Source of the DNA: JAUMWX01 sp023394215
Lineage (GTDB): Bacteria; Bacillota; Clostridia; Tissierellales; Peptoniphilaceae
Direction: 5' to 3' (one strand)
DNA length: 64,000 nucleotides
NCBI GenBank assembly: GCA_050313995.1
Contig: JBNPMM010000003.1
Shown: positions 34,917 through 44,065 of the stretch, in pieces
Position numbering within the stretch: position 1 is the stretch's first letter
How the letters are laid out: the number at the start of each line of letters is the position of its first letter
Translations under genes and position numbers: made by a program
Notes under the pieces: generated by a model
Seen by the model: the letters and a program-made list of their open reading frames with translations, nothing else
Database searches by the model: none
Told to the model about the DNA's origin: nothing

Positions 34917-35633
34917 ATGAAAAAGTATATAGGAATGGTCTTATTGTTAATTGGTCTTATATCATTAACAGCCTGTATTAGCAAAAAGGAAATAGTTTTG
35001 CCGGAAGAAAAGGAAATAACAGAAATTGAAATTATGGAAAATCTTTCTGAAAGCATTGTGAAAATTACTGAACAGAACGAAATAGCCCAAATAATTAACA
35101 TAATCAAGGAAAACACTAAAAATACGGGAAAAGAAAGTGTAAGTGATCAACCTGTAAATGTTAACAGCTTTTTTATCATCAAATTTTATCATAAAAAACA
35201 AGAAGGAAATCCAAGCATAGCTTACTTATATAAGTATAAGGATAAAGCATATGTTGAACAACCATATTCCGGAATTTGGAAATTAAATGATGAAAGTTTT
35301 GATAGTATTATAAGCCTTACTACTAATGAAGCAAGTAGATCGATTAATAAAGACGTGAAAAATGAAACAGATGATTCTTATAAACCTATGGTCAAACTTA
35401 ATGACAAGATTTATATTTGGGTTAGAGACTTAGGAGAAGTCAAATTAGGAAATATGGAATTTTTAGGGGAAATTAAATATTCGAAAATGTCTTTATTAAA
35501 AAATTTAAATAGTAAAGACAAAAATTTATCAAGTAATATTTATCCGGTTGGCACAAAAATTTATAAATGGGATGAAAAGTCTGTATTAGTTGAGATTAAT
35601 GACGTTTTTAGTGTTTGTGAGGTTATTGAATAG
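34917..35633 (+). CDS. Uncharacterised lipoprotein, DUF5301-like
   Basis: 238 residues from ATG 34917 (GGAGGT five bases upstream; the earlier TTG is rejected). Lipobox LTAC with Cys about residue 20. The middle (QNEIAQIINIIKENTKNTGK, then FFIIKFYHKK) and the tryptophan IWKLNDES resemble DUF5301-type proteins from memory. The C-terminal part (YPVGTKIYKWDEKSVLVEI) forms a small separate domain. It is a membrane-tethered extracytoplasmic protein of unknown role. Confidence 0.75.
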   Translation: MKKYIGMVLLLIGLISLTACISKKEIVLPEEKEITEIEIMENLSESIVKITEQNEIAQIINIIKENTKNTGKESVSDQPVNVNSFFIIKFYHKKQEGNPSIAYLYKYKDKAYVEQPYSGIWKLNDESFDSIISLTTNEASRSINKDVKNETDDSYKPMVKLNDKIYIWVRDLGEVKLGNMEFLGEIKYSKMSLLKNLNSKDKNLSSNIYPVGTKIYKWDEKSVLVEINDVFSVCEVIE

Positions 35634-35642
35634 ATTTGAGTA

Positions 35643-35720
35643 ACCATGGAATAGTTCCGATTATTCTTGGAGTCTCGATGTTTGAGTTGTTTAGGCGAAT
35701 CAGTATTCCTAAAAATAAGG
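35643..35720 (+). pseudogene. 78-bp duplicate of an internal piece of the acyltransferase gene
   Basis: 35643-35720 is almost identical (one visible difference in 78 bp) to 37821-37898 inside the acyltransferase gene at 36931. It encodes the same VPIILGVSMFELFRRIS segment, and neither the preceding nor the following codons of that gene are present. It is a recombination scar or the remnant of a second gene copy. Confidence 0.8.
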
Positions 35721-35727
35721 GAGGGAG

Positions 35728-36144
35728 ATTAGTACAATAAAGTTTGAGGGGAAAAGAGATTTATGGTGGTATTTATTTGTATTAGTATTTAATGTTGTAA
35801 CATTTTCTATATTAATATTTTATAAAGAGAAATCAGTACTTATAGTTTTAATAATTATTTTCTTTATTTTGATTGACATTGTATTGATTTCATATACGTT
35901 AAATAATTATATAATTTTATACAAAGATGAGCTTATGATTGTGTTCGGTTTTCAAAAAACATACATATCATATTCAGAAATTATTAGTTTAGAAAATACT
36001 AATTCTAAAATTGCAGGGAGTGCCACATCATTTGATAGAGTACTGATTGAAACTTCACAAAAAAAAGTGATAATATCTCCGAAAAATAAAGATAACTTTA
36101 TCAAGGAAATGTTACTAAAGAATAAGGATATCAAGATAAAATAA
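35728..36144 (+). CDS. PH-domain-like membrane protein without a canonical start
   Basis: The frame is open from 35719. I place the start at ATT 35728 because the sequence STIKFEGKRDLWWYLF immediately follows and looks like a natural N-terminus; ATG appears to have become ATT, or ATT is used directly. TTG 35869 is the first common start but would cut into a membrane segment. The protein has two hydrophobic helices (about 12-30 and 35-55) and then a YdbT/PH-like beta domain (LYKDELMIVFGFQKTYISYSEI). Unknown role at the membrane. The upstream scar at 35643-35720 may have removed the original start region. Confidence 0.55.
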   Translation: MSTIKFEGKRDLWWYLFVLVFNVVTFSILIFYKEKSVLIVLIIIFFILIDIVLISYTLNNYIILYKDELMIVFGFQKTYISYSEIISLENTNSKIAGSATSFDRVLIETSQKKVIISPKNKDNFIKEMLLKNKDIKIK

Positions 36145-36172
36145 ATTATTTAGAAGAAAAAAGGGATTTGAA

Positions 36173-36760
36173 ATGACAGAAAAAGAAAAGATGCAAAAAC
36201 AGATGCTCTATGATGCAAATTATGATAAAGAATTGCTGGATGAACGAATAAAAGCGAAAGAATTGTGTTACCAGTATAATCAGCTTCATCCATCTGATGA
36301 AGAGGGACAAAAGAAAATTATGCAGCAATTGCTTGGTAAAACAAAAGCTACTTTCTGTATCTTAGCGCCGTTTTGGTGCGATTATGGTTATAATATTGAA
36401 ATAGGAGAAAATTTCTTTGCAAACCATAATACGATTATTTTGGATGGGGGAAAAGTTACATTTGGCGATAATGTGTTTATTGCTCCCGATTGTGGTTTTT
36501 ATACAGCCGGACATCCTGTTGATTTTGAAAGACGTAATAAAGGATTGGAGTATGCCTATCCAATTAAAGTAGGTAGTAATGTTTGGATTGGCGCAGGAGT
36601 TCAGGTTATGCCGGGAGTTATTATTGGAGATAATGTAGTAATTGGTGGCGGAAGCATTGTGGTAAAAGATATTCCGAGTAATTCGGTGGCTGTTGGAAAC
36701 CCATGCAAAGTGATTCGTGCAATTACAGAAGAAGATAAAAAGGCATGTTGGAATAGATAA
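36173..36760 (+). CDS. Sugar O-acetyltransferase (maltose/galactoside type)
   Basis: 195 residues of the Maa/LacA family. The N-terminal helical Mac domain (MLYDANYDKELLDERIKAKEL) precedes a left-handed beta-helix of hexapeptide repeats. The catalytic His lies in FYTAGHPVD (about 112-116) and the closing VGNPCKVIR is characteristic. It transfers acetyl from acetyl-CoA to a sugar hydroxyl. The gene is 28 bp after the PH-domain gene and is followed about 170 bp later by a membrane acyltransferase, suggesting surface or exopolysaccharide modification. Confidence 0.93.
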   Translation: MTEKEKMQKQMLYDANYDKELLDERIKAKELCYQYNQLHPSDEEGQKKIMQQLLGKTKATFCILAPFWCDYGYNIEIGENFFANHNTIILDGGKVTFGDNVFIAPDCGFYTAGHPVDFERRNKGLEYAYPIKVGSNVWIGAGVQVMPGVIIGDNVVIGGGSIVVKDIPSNSVAVGNPCKVIRAITEEDKKACWNR

Positions 36761-36930
36761 ATTTTAGCTTGTCAATTAAATACGATTAACCTGAATGGTC
36801 TATTTTTTAGATAAATTTTAAGAATATAATTAATAGATTTTTATAGTATGTTATAGTAGAATGAATTAAGGGTTATGCTTCAGGATTCTGCGGTTTGCTC
36901 AAAATATTTTTTGTAAGGATTAAGGTTTTT

Positions 36931-38136
36931 ATGGAAAATTTATCAAATAAAGTATCAAATAGACAGATAGGACGGGATTCAAATATTGAACTATTAAGGG
37001 TCGTGGCTATCTTAATGATAGTGATGAGCCATATAATTGTACATACTTTTAATTCACAACTTACGTATACAGGGTCTGTTGCAGGAGTAAATCACGGATC
37101 GTTTAATTTTCCGATTTTTTATGAGAAATTGATTATTCCGATTTTTATTATGCCGATCGGTATTGTTGGAAATGTAATTTTTATTCTGATTTCCGGATAT
37201 TTTAATATAGGAAATATGGTAAATATAAGTGGGGCGAAAGATCCAGATGGGTATGTAAGCAGGTATTTTTCTTTATCCCATACCAAAATAACACAGATTT
37301 CAAAAAAACTTATTTTGCAAGTGGGATTTGCAAGCATTTTTTTAACATTAGTCCCAACTTTAATATATTTGTTAAACCAAAAAGAAAGATATCTGAATTT
37401 AATTAGTATAACAAACTTTAACAGTATGTCGTGGTTTGTCGGGTATTATTTTCTTATTATTTTACTTGGTTCGATTTTCTTAGATAGGATATTGTCATCT
37501 CTTGATTTCGAGAAATATACGGCAGTGTTGATAATTCTTTTTGCCATATTCTCGTTTGGCTGGAGCGGCGGACTCATAGACAATATAGCTGAGGGACTTA
37601 GAAGATTATTAAGTGGTATATTTGTATATAGTTTAGGTGGATATATCAGAAAATATGATGTATTAAATAGATTTTATTTAAGGACTATTTTTATTGTAAT
37701 AATACTTGTTTATGCCTTACTCTTTGTTTCATTTTATAATTTAACGCAGACTAATATAGAAAATTATTTGAGCAAGGGATCTGAAGGGATGTTTTATCAG
37801 ACAACCATCGTACATGCAAACCATGGAATAGTTCCGATTATTCTTGGAGTCTCGATGTTTGAATTGTTTAGGCGAATCAGTATTCCTAAAAATAAGGTGA
37901 TTAATTTCCTTGGAAAATCTACATTAATGGTTTATCTAATACATGACAATCAATTCTTTTATAGTCTATGGAACGGTACGGGTTGGGTTGCGATGCTTTA
38001 TTATAATCCGCTGTTGTTTATCCTAAAATTATTGCAATGGACCTTAATTACTTTCCTTATGGGGTTAATAGCTTATATCATGTATGATTTTTCTTTGCGG
38101 ATATTAAAAAAATATAGGAACATTTTTGTTAAATAA
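36931..38136 (+). CDS. Membrane acyltransferase, acyltransferase-3 family
   Basis: 401 residues from ATG 36931 (TAAGG upstream; the 36895 TTG is rejected). About ten membrane segments. The signature start RDSNIELLRVVAILMIVMSHII includes the histidine of the active site, and NHGIVPIILGVSMFELFRRIS lies in the late part. Members O-acetylate cell-surface polysaccharides. A near-identical 78-bp internal segment is duplicated at 35643-35720, evidence of a lost second copy. With the O-acetyltransferase at 36173 it may decorate surface glycans. Confidence 0.88.
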   Translation: MENLSNKVSNRQIGRDSNIELLRVVAILMIVMSHIIVHTFNSQLTYTGSVAGVNHGSFNFPIFYEKLIIPIFIMPIGIVGNVIFILISGYFNIGNMVNISGAKDPDGYVSRYFSLSHTKITQISKKLILQVGFASIFLTLVPTLIYLLNQKERYLNLISITNFNSMSWFVGYYFLIILLGSIFLDRILSSLDFEKYTAVLIILFAIFSFGWSGGLIDNIAEGLRRLLSGIFVYSLGGYIRKYDVLNRFYLRTIFIVIILVYALLFVSFYNLTQTNIENYLSKGSEGMFYQTTIVHANHGIVPIILGVSMFELFRRISIPKNKVINFLGKSTLMVYLIHDNQFFYSLWNGTGWVAMLYYNPLLFILKLLQWTLITFLMGLIAYIMYDFSLRILKKYRNIFVK

Positions 38137-38201
38137 AAGGTAGGGTATATGGCCTTATTGAAACTGTAAAATTTGTTGGGAAAGCACTATTCATTATGTT
38201 A

Positions 38202-38439
38202 TTTCAATCATATTTAAAATATGATATAATTATGATAAATCAAAATGTAAGGAGATAGGTGAATAATGAATTTATAAGCAATATGGATGATTTAATACTA
38301 ATTTTTTAAGCCTTTTATTTAGGCTTGTTTAGTATGCCATATTGTGAATAAGATTATTTCATTTATCTGGGATAGGTCTGTTCACGTCTGTGCACAGGCT
38401 TTTTTATTTAATAATTTGGCATACATCCAAGGAGGATAT
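38202..38439 (+). promoter_or_regulatory. Leader with short peptides and attenuator before the ABC-F gene
   Basis: TATAAT (38225-38230) with a weak TTCAAT -35 starts the leader. AAGGAG (38249-38254) precedes a tiny frame M-N-L-stop (38266-38277). Others are M-D-D-L-I-L-I-F (38283-38309) and M-P-Y-C-E (38334-38351). AAGCCT/AGGCTT (near 38309-38325) forms a first hairpin. GTCTGTTCAC (38376-38385) with GTGCACAGGC (38390-38399) plus T6 forms a terminator, and its AGGCTT can pair instead with the earlier AAGCCT. This is the layout of antibiotic-sensing ribosome-mediated attenuation. Confidence 0.65.
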
Positions 38440-39969
38440 ATGTTACAAATAAAGAATTTAAGAATACATTTAAGAGAAGATAACAGGTTAATTTTAAAAG
38501 ATTTCAATTTTACCCTTAACATGGGGGATAAGGTCGGTTTGATTGGAGAGGAAGGCAACGGAAAATCCATACTTATAAAAACTATTTACAATGTTGATGA
38601 GGTGGACAAGTATTGCGACATAAGCGGTGAAATTTTTAAGAATAATGAGATTATAGGTTATTTGCCCCAAAGTGTAGAATCCATCTATCTTGACTTGACT
38701 ACACAGGAATATATGGATTTGCATTTAGGGAAGGACTTTTTTGACTATAATAAACTATATAAGTATTTAAAAAGATTTGCTATAGATGAAAGCTTGATTT
38801 TGGATAATATTAAGATAGGATTTTTGTCAGGTGGAGAGAAAATAAAGTTTATACTTTTAATTGAAATGCTCAAAGAGCCGACGATTTTACTTTTTGATGA
38901 GCCGAGCAATGATTTAGATTTTGATTCCTTGTTATGGTTGGAAAGATTTATGGAGCAAACGGAGTTGCCGCTTATATTTGTATCTCATGATACCAGGCTT
39001 CTTTCCAAAGTTGCCAATAAGATTATCCATTTGGAACAAACCCATAGAAGGACTCGGGCTAAACATACCGTGTCTAAGAACGGGTATGAGGATTATGTGC
39101 GTAAAAGACAGGATTTTATTCAAAAGGAGACGAACAGATCACAAAAAGAATACGACGAGTTTTCCAAGAAAGTCGACAGGTTCAGGCGGATACATGACTC
39201 GGTACAATCAGCCCTGAGAGCTACAAAGTCAACAAACCCTTCGGTAGGGAAAAATCTTAAGGATAAGATGCATACTGTAAGCTCCATAGGTAAAAGACTT
39301 GAAAAGGAGGAAGCTAAGCTTACTAAGAAACCGGACTATGAAGAAGCTATAGATATTTTTTTTGAAGAAGATATAGAAGTTGCGAGAGGAAAGGTCATTT
39401 TAGATTTCAAGCTGGACTATTTAAAGGCGGGAGCTAAGCTTTTATCAAATAATGTTGAATTAAAAATTATCGGGCCGGAAAAAATCTGTATACTTGGAAA
39501 AAACGGTGTGGGAAAAACCACCCTAATTAAGATTTTAATAAAAGAATTAAAAGCTTTAAATCTTAAGGTCGGTTATATGCCTCAGTCCTATTTTGAACTT
39601 GAAAATGGCGACATAAGTGCGATTGAATACCTTTCAAGAAACTATACAAGCGAAGAGCACACTAAAATTTCAACTTTTCTCGGGAGTCTTAATTTCAAGA
39701 GGGAGGAAATGTACAGAAAAATAAAAAACCTTTCTGGCGGGCAGAAAGCGAAGCTCTTTTTTGCCAAAATGAATTTGGAAAGGGCTGAGGTTTTGGTATT
39801 GGATGAGCCTACAAGAAATATATCGCCATTGTCTCAGCCTGAAATAATTGAGGCCTTGAAAAAATATAAGGGGGCTATTATTGCAATATCCCATGATAGA
39901 GATTTTATAGATCAGGTTTTTGAAAAGTTGTATGAATTGGATCGTAAAGGTTTAAATAGAATCAAATAA
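38440..39969 (+). CDS. ABC-F family ATPase (possible ribosome-protection resistance protein)
   Basis: 509 residues from ATG 38440 (AAGGAGG upstream); the frame opens earlier at GTG 38344, but that part overlaps the attenuator. Two ABC modules: Walker A GEEGNGKS with LSGGEK and LLFDEPSND in the first, Walker A GKNGVGKTT, LSGGQKAK and LVLDEPTRN in the second, joined by a charged P-site linker (about 200-330). There are no membrane segments. ABC-F proteins bind the ribosomal E site, and some give resistance to macrolides, lincosamides, streptogramins or pleuromutilins. The attenuator strongly hints at drug-induced expression, so a resistance role is likely but the spectrum unknown. Confidence 0.9.
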   Translation: MLQIKNLRIHLREDNRLILKDFNFTLNMGDKVGLIGEEGNGKSILIKTIYNVDEVDKYCDISGEIFKNNEIIGYLPQSVESIYLDLTTQEYMDLHLGKDFFDYNKLYKYLKRFAIDESLILDNIKIGFLSGGEKIKFILLIEMLKEPTILLFDEPSNDLDFDSLLWLERFMEQTELPLIFVSHDTRLLSKVANKIIHLEQTHRRTRAKHTVSKNGYEDYVRKRQDFIQKETNRSQKEYDEFSKKVDRFRRIHDSVQSALRATKSTNPSVGKNLKDKMHTVSSIGKRLEKEEAKLTKKPDYEEAIDIFFEEDIEVARGKVILDFKLDYLKAGAKLLSNNVELKIIGPEKICILGKNGVGKTTLIKILIKELKALNLKVGYMPQSYFELENGDISAIEYLSRNYTSEEHTKISTFLGSLNFKREEMYRKIKNLSGGQKAKLFFAKMNLERAEVLVLDEPTRNISPLSQPEIIEALKKYKGAIIAISHDRDFIDQVFEKLYELDRKGLNRIK

Positions 39970-40130
39970 GCTAATAAATACTTTGCCATATGTGGATTTT
40001 TGGTGTAAAATTGCCCCAATGAAACTTAAAAAAATATGATAGAAAAACTCTGCCAAGTCGGAATATATTACAATAATACTTATTTTATTTATAAATATAT
40101 ATGTAGATATATAAAGGAGAAAAAGCAAAT

Positions 40131-40610
40131 ATGAATAATAGAAAGATTGCAATTCAAGATACTTATGGCGATAGATTTCAGCATTGCTGGGGGTGTGGCC
40201 CTAAAAATGAGCAGGGCTTACACCTGAAATCATATCCAAGTGATGACGGCAATAAATGTATATGCAGTTTTAAGCCGGATAGTAGATATACAGGAGGAGT
40301 TCCGGCAAATCTTTTTGGAGGAATGATTGCGGTTCTTTTTGATTGTCACGGTACGGCGTCAGCTGCGTGGTTTTCCCATAACCATAAGGGGCTTAAATTA
40401 ACCGAAGATACGGTGATAGGGCGCTTTATAACAGCAAGACTTGAAATTGATTTTAAAAAGCCTCTTCCGATGAATGAAGAAATAAGAGTTATATCCGTTC
40501 TTGAAGAGATAGGCGAAAGAAAGGTTATAGTCAATATGGAAATGGAGACCGGCGGACTTGTGCGTGCTAAGGCGAGAATGGTTGCGGTTGGTGTAAAGGA
40601 TGATATGTAG
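40131..40610 (+). CDS. PaaI-type hotdog thioesterase
   Basis: 159 residues with the hotdog fold: HCWGCGPKNEQGLHL at the start and the catalytic helix GGVPANLFGGMIAVLFDCHGTASA (about 55-80), then EIDFKKPLPMNEEIRV and VRAKARMVAV, all typical of the 4HBT/PaaI group. It hydrolyses acyl-CoA or related thioesters; the true substrate is unknown. It lies 44 bp before the CDF transporter gene, on the same strand, with its own AAAGGAG site. Confidence 0.85.
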   Translation: MNNRKIAIQDTYGDRFQHCWGCGPKNEQGLHLKSYPSDDGNKCICSFKPDSRYTGGVPANLFGGMIAVLFDCHGTASAAWFSHNHKGLKLTEDTVIGRFITARLEIDFKKPLPMNEEIRVISVLEEIGERKVIVNMEMETGGLVRAKARMVAVGVKDDM

Positions 40611-40654
40611 GCTGTAAAAGTAAGGATAAATTATAAATTTTGAGGGATAAATAA

Positions 40655-41788
40655 ATGAGTAGTAAGGAAATATCCATGATTGCGGTAAATAGGGAAAGGG
40701 TAATAGTAAAAACCAGCATAATAGGGATCGTCACAAATATACTTCTTGCGGTGTTTAAGGCGGTTATTGGTATAGCATCAAACTCTATAGCGGTTACATT
40801 GGATGCTGTGAACAATATTTCGGATGCTATGTCTTCCGTTATAACAATTATAGGAGCAAAGCTTGGGGCAAAAAAGCCGGATAAAAAGCATCCACACGGT
40901 TATGGTAGGATTGAGTATCTAAGTTCTATGATAGTTGCCGCGATAGTTCTTTATGCAGGTATTACTTCAATGGTGGAGTCGGTGAAGAAAATTATTCATC
41001 CTGAAGAAGCTGATTATGCAACTATTTCTTTAATTATTATTTCAGTTGCCATTATAATCAAGTTGATTCTTGGAAGCTATGTAAAAAAGCAAGGGGAAAA
41101 GGTTAATTCTGTAGCACTTGTCGCTTCAGGTTCAGAGGCTTCGTTTGATGCAATTTTATCAGCTTCGGTACTTGCTTCAGCAATCGTCTATATTGTTTGG
41201 GGTATATCTTTGGAAGCGTATGTAGGTGTTTTAATATCAATATTTATTATAAAAACCGGCATTGAAATGATGATAGAAACTTTAAATGATATCATCGGAC
41301 ACAGAGGCGACGGGGAAATTAATGCAAAAATTAAGGACATTTTTAGTCGGGAAGAGGAAGTCAGAGGAACTTATGATCTTAATCTTTTTAATTATGGACC
41401 TGATAAATACTACGGGTCAGCTCATATTGAGCTTCCTGACACTATGACGGTAAATGATGTGGATCTTTTAACAAGAAAGATTCAGTTGGCCGTTTATCAG
41501 GAAACCGGAGTAATAATGACAGGTATAGGAGTTTACTCTTATAATACTACAGACGATGAAGTTGGACATATCAGAAACTTAATTCAAAAAACTGTGATGT
41601 CGCACGATTGGGCCTTGCAGCTACATGGATTTTATGTGGATAAGATTAGAAAGATAATAAGTTTTGATGTTGTAATAAGCTTTGATATTGGTTATGAAGA
41701 GGCCGTTCAAATTTTGTATAGGGAAGTAAGGGAAATCTACCCTGATTATGAACTTCAAATTGTTACCGATATTGATGTAATGGACTGA
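40655..41788 (+). CDS. Cation diffusion facilitator (CDF) metal exporter
   Basis: 377 residues. Six membrane helices in the first 215, with the metal-site region SIAVTLDAVNNISDAM (about 49-64) and the loop KKPDKKHPHGYGRIEYL between helices 2 and 3. The C-terminal cytoplasmic domain (about 220-377) is longer than usual, with a repeat-like second half. The metal site has D-x3-N-x2-S-D rather than the zinc-type H-x3-D, so manganese or another metal is as likely as zinc. The stop overlaps the ribosome site of the next gene (TTG start at 41799), suggesting coupling. Confidence 0.9.
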   Translation: MSSKEISMIAVNRERVIVKTSIIGIVTNILLAVFKAVIGIASNSIAVTLDAVNNISDAMSSVITIIGAKLGAKKPDKKHPHGYGRIEYLSSMIVAAIVLYAGITSMVESVKKIIHPEEADYATISLIIISVAIIIKLILGSYVKKQGEKVNSVALVASGSEASFDAILSASVLASAIVYIVWGISLEAYVGVLISIFIIKTGIEMMIETLNDIIGHRGDGEINAKIKDIFSREEEVRGTYDLNLFNYGPDKYYGSAHIELPDTMTVNDVDLLTRKIQLAVYQETGVIMTGIGVYSYNTTDDEVGHIRNLIQKTVMSHDWALQLHGFYVDKIRKIISFDVVISFDIGYEEAVQILYREVREIYPDYELQIVTDIDVMD

Positions 41789-41798
41789 GGAGATTATC

Positions 41799-42647
41799 TT
41801 GTATAAAATTTTAAAGAAAAAATTATTAAATAAAGAAACCTGTGAGATGTGGGTTGAAGCACCGAGGATTGCAAAAAAGCAAAGCCCCGGTCAGTTTATC
41901 ATTTTTCGTATAGATGAAAAAGGGGAAAGAGTACCCCTTACCATAGCGGGTTCGGATTTAAAAACCGGTGCCGTAAGAATTATTTTTCAAATGATAGGGG
42001 CTTCTACAATGAAGCTTGGAGCCCTAAACGAAGGGGATTATATAAGAGATTTTGCAGGTCCTTTGGGAAAAGCAAGCGATTTGGAGTCCTACAGAGGGAA
42101 AAAGGTTGCGGTTTGCGGAGGCGGACTGGGAGCTGCCATAGCTTTTCCGCAAGCAGTGGGGTTGACTAAAATCGGGGCGGATGTTGATTTTATTGTAGGA
42201 TTCAGAAATAAGGATTTGATAATACTTGAGGATGAGATGAGAGAATCCTGTGGAAATCTTTTTATTACAACAGACGACGGTTCCAACGGAATCAAGGGTT
42301 TTACTTCAGATGTTTTGGAGGAAAGAATTTTAGCAGGTATTAAGTATGATCTGGTAATAGCTGTCGGGCCCATGATGATGATGAAAGTAACCTGTGATTT
42401 GACCGAAAAATATGACATCCCAACTATAGTTTCCATGAATACAATTATGGTTGACGGAACCGGAATGTGTGGGGGTTGCCGTCTGACTGTAGACGGTAAG
42501 ACCAAGTTCGCCTGTGTGGACGGGCCGGACTTTGACGGGCATAAGGTTGATTTTATAGAAGCTATAAGGCGCAGCAGGACTTATTTTGAAGAGGAAAAAA
42601 GCGCTAAAGAAAGGCATATTTGTAACTTGACCGGAGAGGTGAGATAA
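41799..42647 (+). CDS. NfnA/SudB-like FAD-NAD-binding, [2Fe-2S] subunit
   Basis: 282 residues from TTG 41799 (GAGGA at 41787-41791). FNR-like FAD domain (VPLTIAGSD) and NAD domain (KKVAVCGGGLGAAIAFPQA), with the characteristic end GTGMCGGCRLTVDGKTKFACVDGP holding the [2Fe-2S] cysteines (about 223, 226, 238). Its partner starts at the last base of this gene. In NfnAB, the pair bifurcates electrons between NADPH, NAD and ferredoxin; in SudAB it reduces sulfur compounds. The two are not separable by eye, but the anaerobic setting suits Nfn. Confidence 0.85.
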   Translation: MYKILKKKLLNKETCEMWVEAPRIAKKQSPGQFIIFRIDEKGERVPLTIAGSDLKTGAVRIIFQMIGASTMKLGALNEGDYIRDFAGPLGKASDLESYRGKKVAVCGGGLGAAIAFPQAVGLTKIGADVDFIVGFRNKDLIILEDEMRESCGNLFITTDDGSNGIKGFTSDVLEERILAGIKYDLVIAVGPMMMMKVTCDLTEKYDIPTIVSMNTIMVDGTGMCGGCRLTVDGKTKFACVDGPDFDGHKVDFIEAIRRSRTYFEEEKSAKERHICNLTGEVR

Positions 42648-44065
42648 TGGTTGAACTGAAAAAAAAGAATATGTCTCTAAAAAAGGTACTTATGCCGGAG
42701 CAGGATCCGAAAGTTCGTGGGAAAAACTTTAGGGAAGTAGCCCTTGGATATACTGAAGAAATGGCGGTTGAGGAGGCTAAGCGCTGCCTTAATTGTAAGC
42801 ATAAGCCCTGTATGAAAGGTTGCCCTGTAATGGTTAGGATTCCGGAGTTTATCGAAAAAGTGCTTGAAAGAAATTTTGAAGAAGCATACAGGATTATTAC
42901 CGCAACAAACAATCTTCCGGCTGTTTGCGGTAGGGTTTGTCCCCAAGAAAATCAATGCGAAAAATACTGTGTTCGAGCTATAAAGGGTGAATCCGTAGGC
43001 ATAGGTCGTTTGGAAAGATTTGTTGCGGATTGGCATATGTTAAACGGGGATAAGAGCCTTGAGCCTGTGAATAAAAATGGAAGGAAAATCGCAGTAGTCG
43101 GTGCGGGTCCTGCAGGTTTAACCTGTGCCGGCGATCTGGCGAAAAAGGGTTATGATGTTACCATATTTGAATCGCTTCATCTTGCCGGAGGTGTGTTGAT
43201 GTATGGAATTCCGGAATTTCGTCTTCCTAAAAATTTAGTACAGAAAGAAATCCAAACCCTTATAGATATGGGCGTAAAAATCGAAACCAATACCCTTGTA
43301 GGTGCAAGCGTATCTTTGGATGAGCTTCTGCAAGATGAAGGATTTGATGCCTGTTTTATAGGTAGTGGTGCCGGACTGCCGAGCTTTATGGGTATTCCGG
43401 GAGAAAATCTAAACGCCGTATACTCCGCAAATGAATTTTTGACAAGGATAAACTTGATGAGGGCATATGATAGGGATGATAGTGACACACCTATCCACAT
43501 AGGTAAGAGAGTAGCAGTGGTAGGCGGTGGTAATGTAGCTATGGATGCGGCAAGAAGTGCTCTCAGGTTGGGTGCTGAAAAGGTATATATCATATACAGA
43601 AGGGGAGAGGATGAGCTTCCGGCCCGTAAAGAAGAGATTCATCATGCAAAGGAAGAGGGAATAGAGTTTAAACTTCTGAACAATCCAACAAGGATAATAG
43701 GGGATGAAAGGGGTTGGGTAAGAGGCTTGGAACTTATAAGAATGGAACTTACAGATGCTGATGAATCAGGCAGGAGAAGACCTAAGCCCTTACAAGGTTC
43801 AGAATATGTTCTTGCTGTAGACTCGGTGATTGTAGCTATAGGGCAATCTCCAAATCCACTTTTAAGGCAAACTACTCCCGATTTAAAATGTGCCCCTTGG
43901 GGTGGCATAATTGTAGATGATAGGACCGGAAAAACTTCTAAAGGGTCGGTTTATGCAGGAGGAGATGCTGTAACGGGTGCGGCAACAGTGATTTTAGCAG
44001 CAGGTTCGGGAAAAGTTGCAGCTGAGTCTATACATAAGGCTTTAAGTGAAAGTATAATAGATTAA
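42647..44065 (+). CDS. NfnB/GltA-like NADPH-dependent flavoprotein subunit
   Basis: 472 residues, sharing one base with the preceding stop (TAATG). The N-terminal [4Fe-4S] domain carries CLNCKHKPCMKGCP and CGRVCPQENQCEKYC. The FAD fold starts at AVVGAGPAGLTCAGDLA (about 147) and the NAD(P) fold at VAVVGGGNVAMDAARSALRLG (about 290). This is the glutamate-synthase-small-subunit type that, with the preceding protein, forms NfnAB (or homotetrameric GltA). No large glutamate synthase subunit is present, so the oxidoreductase complex is the better reading. Confidence 0.9.
   Translation: MVELKKKNMSLKKVLMPEQDPKVRGKNFREVALGYTEEMAVEEAKRCLNCKHKPCMKGCPVMVRIPEFIEKVLERNFEEAYRIITATNNLPAVCGRVCPQENQCEKYCVRAIKGESVGIGRLERFVADWHMLNGDKSLEPVNKNGRKIAVVGAGPAGLTCAGDLAKKGYDVTIFESLHLAGGVLMYGIPEFRLPKNLVQKEIQTLIDMGVKIETNTLVGASVSLDELLQDEGFDACFIGSGAGLPSFMGIPGENLNAVYSANEFLTRINLMRAYDRDDSDTPIHIGKRVAVVGGGNVAMDAARSALRLGAEKVYIIYRRGEDELPARKEEIHHAKEEGIEFKLLNNPTRIIGDERGWVRGLELIRMELTDADESGRRRPKPLQGSEYVLAVDSVIVAIGQSPNPLLRQTTPDLKCAPWGGIIVDDRTGKTSKGSVYAGGDAVTGAATVILAAGSGKVAAESIHKALSESIID

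Noticed and set aside
38344..38439. 32-residue N-terminal extension of the ABC-F protein from GTG
   Set aside because: It would translate through the attenuator hairpin, whereas ATG 38440 has an ideal AAGGAGG and the normal ABC-F start.
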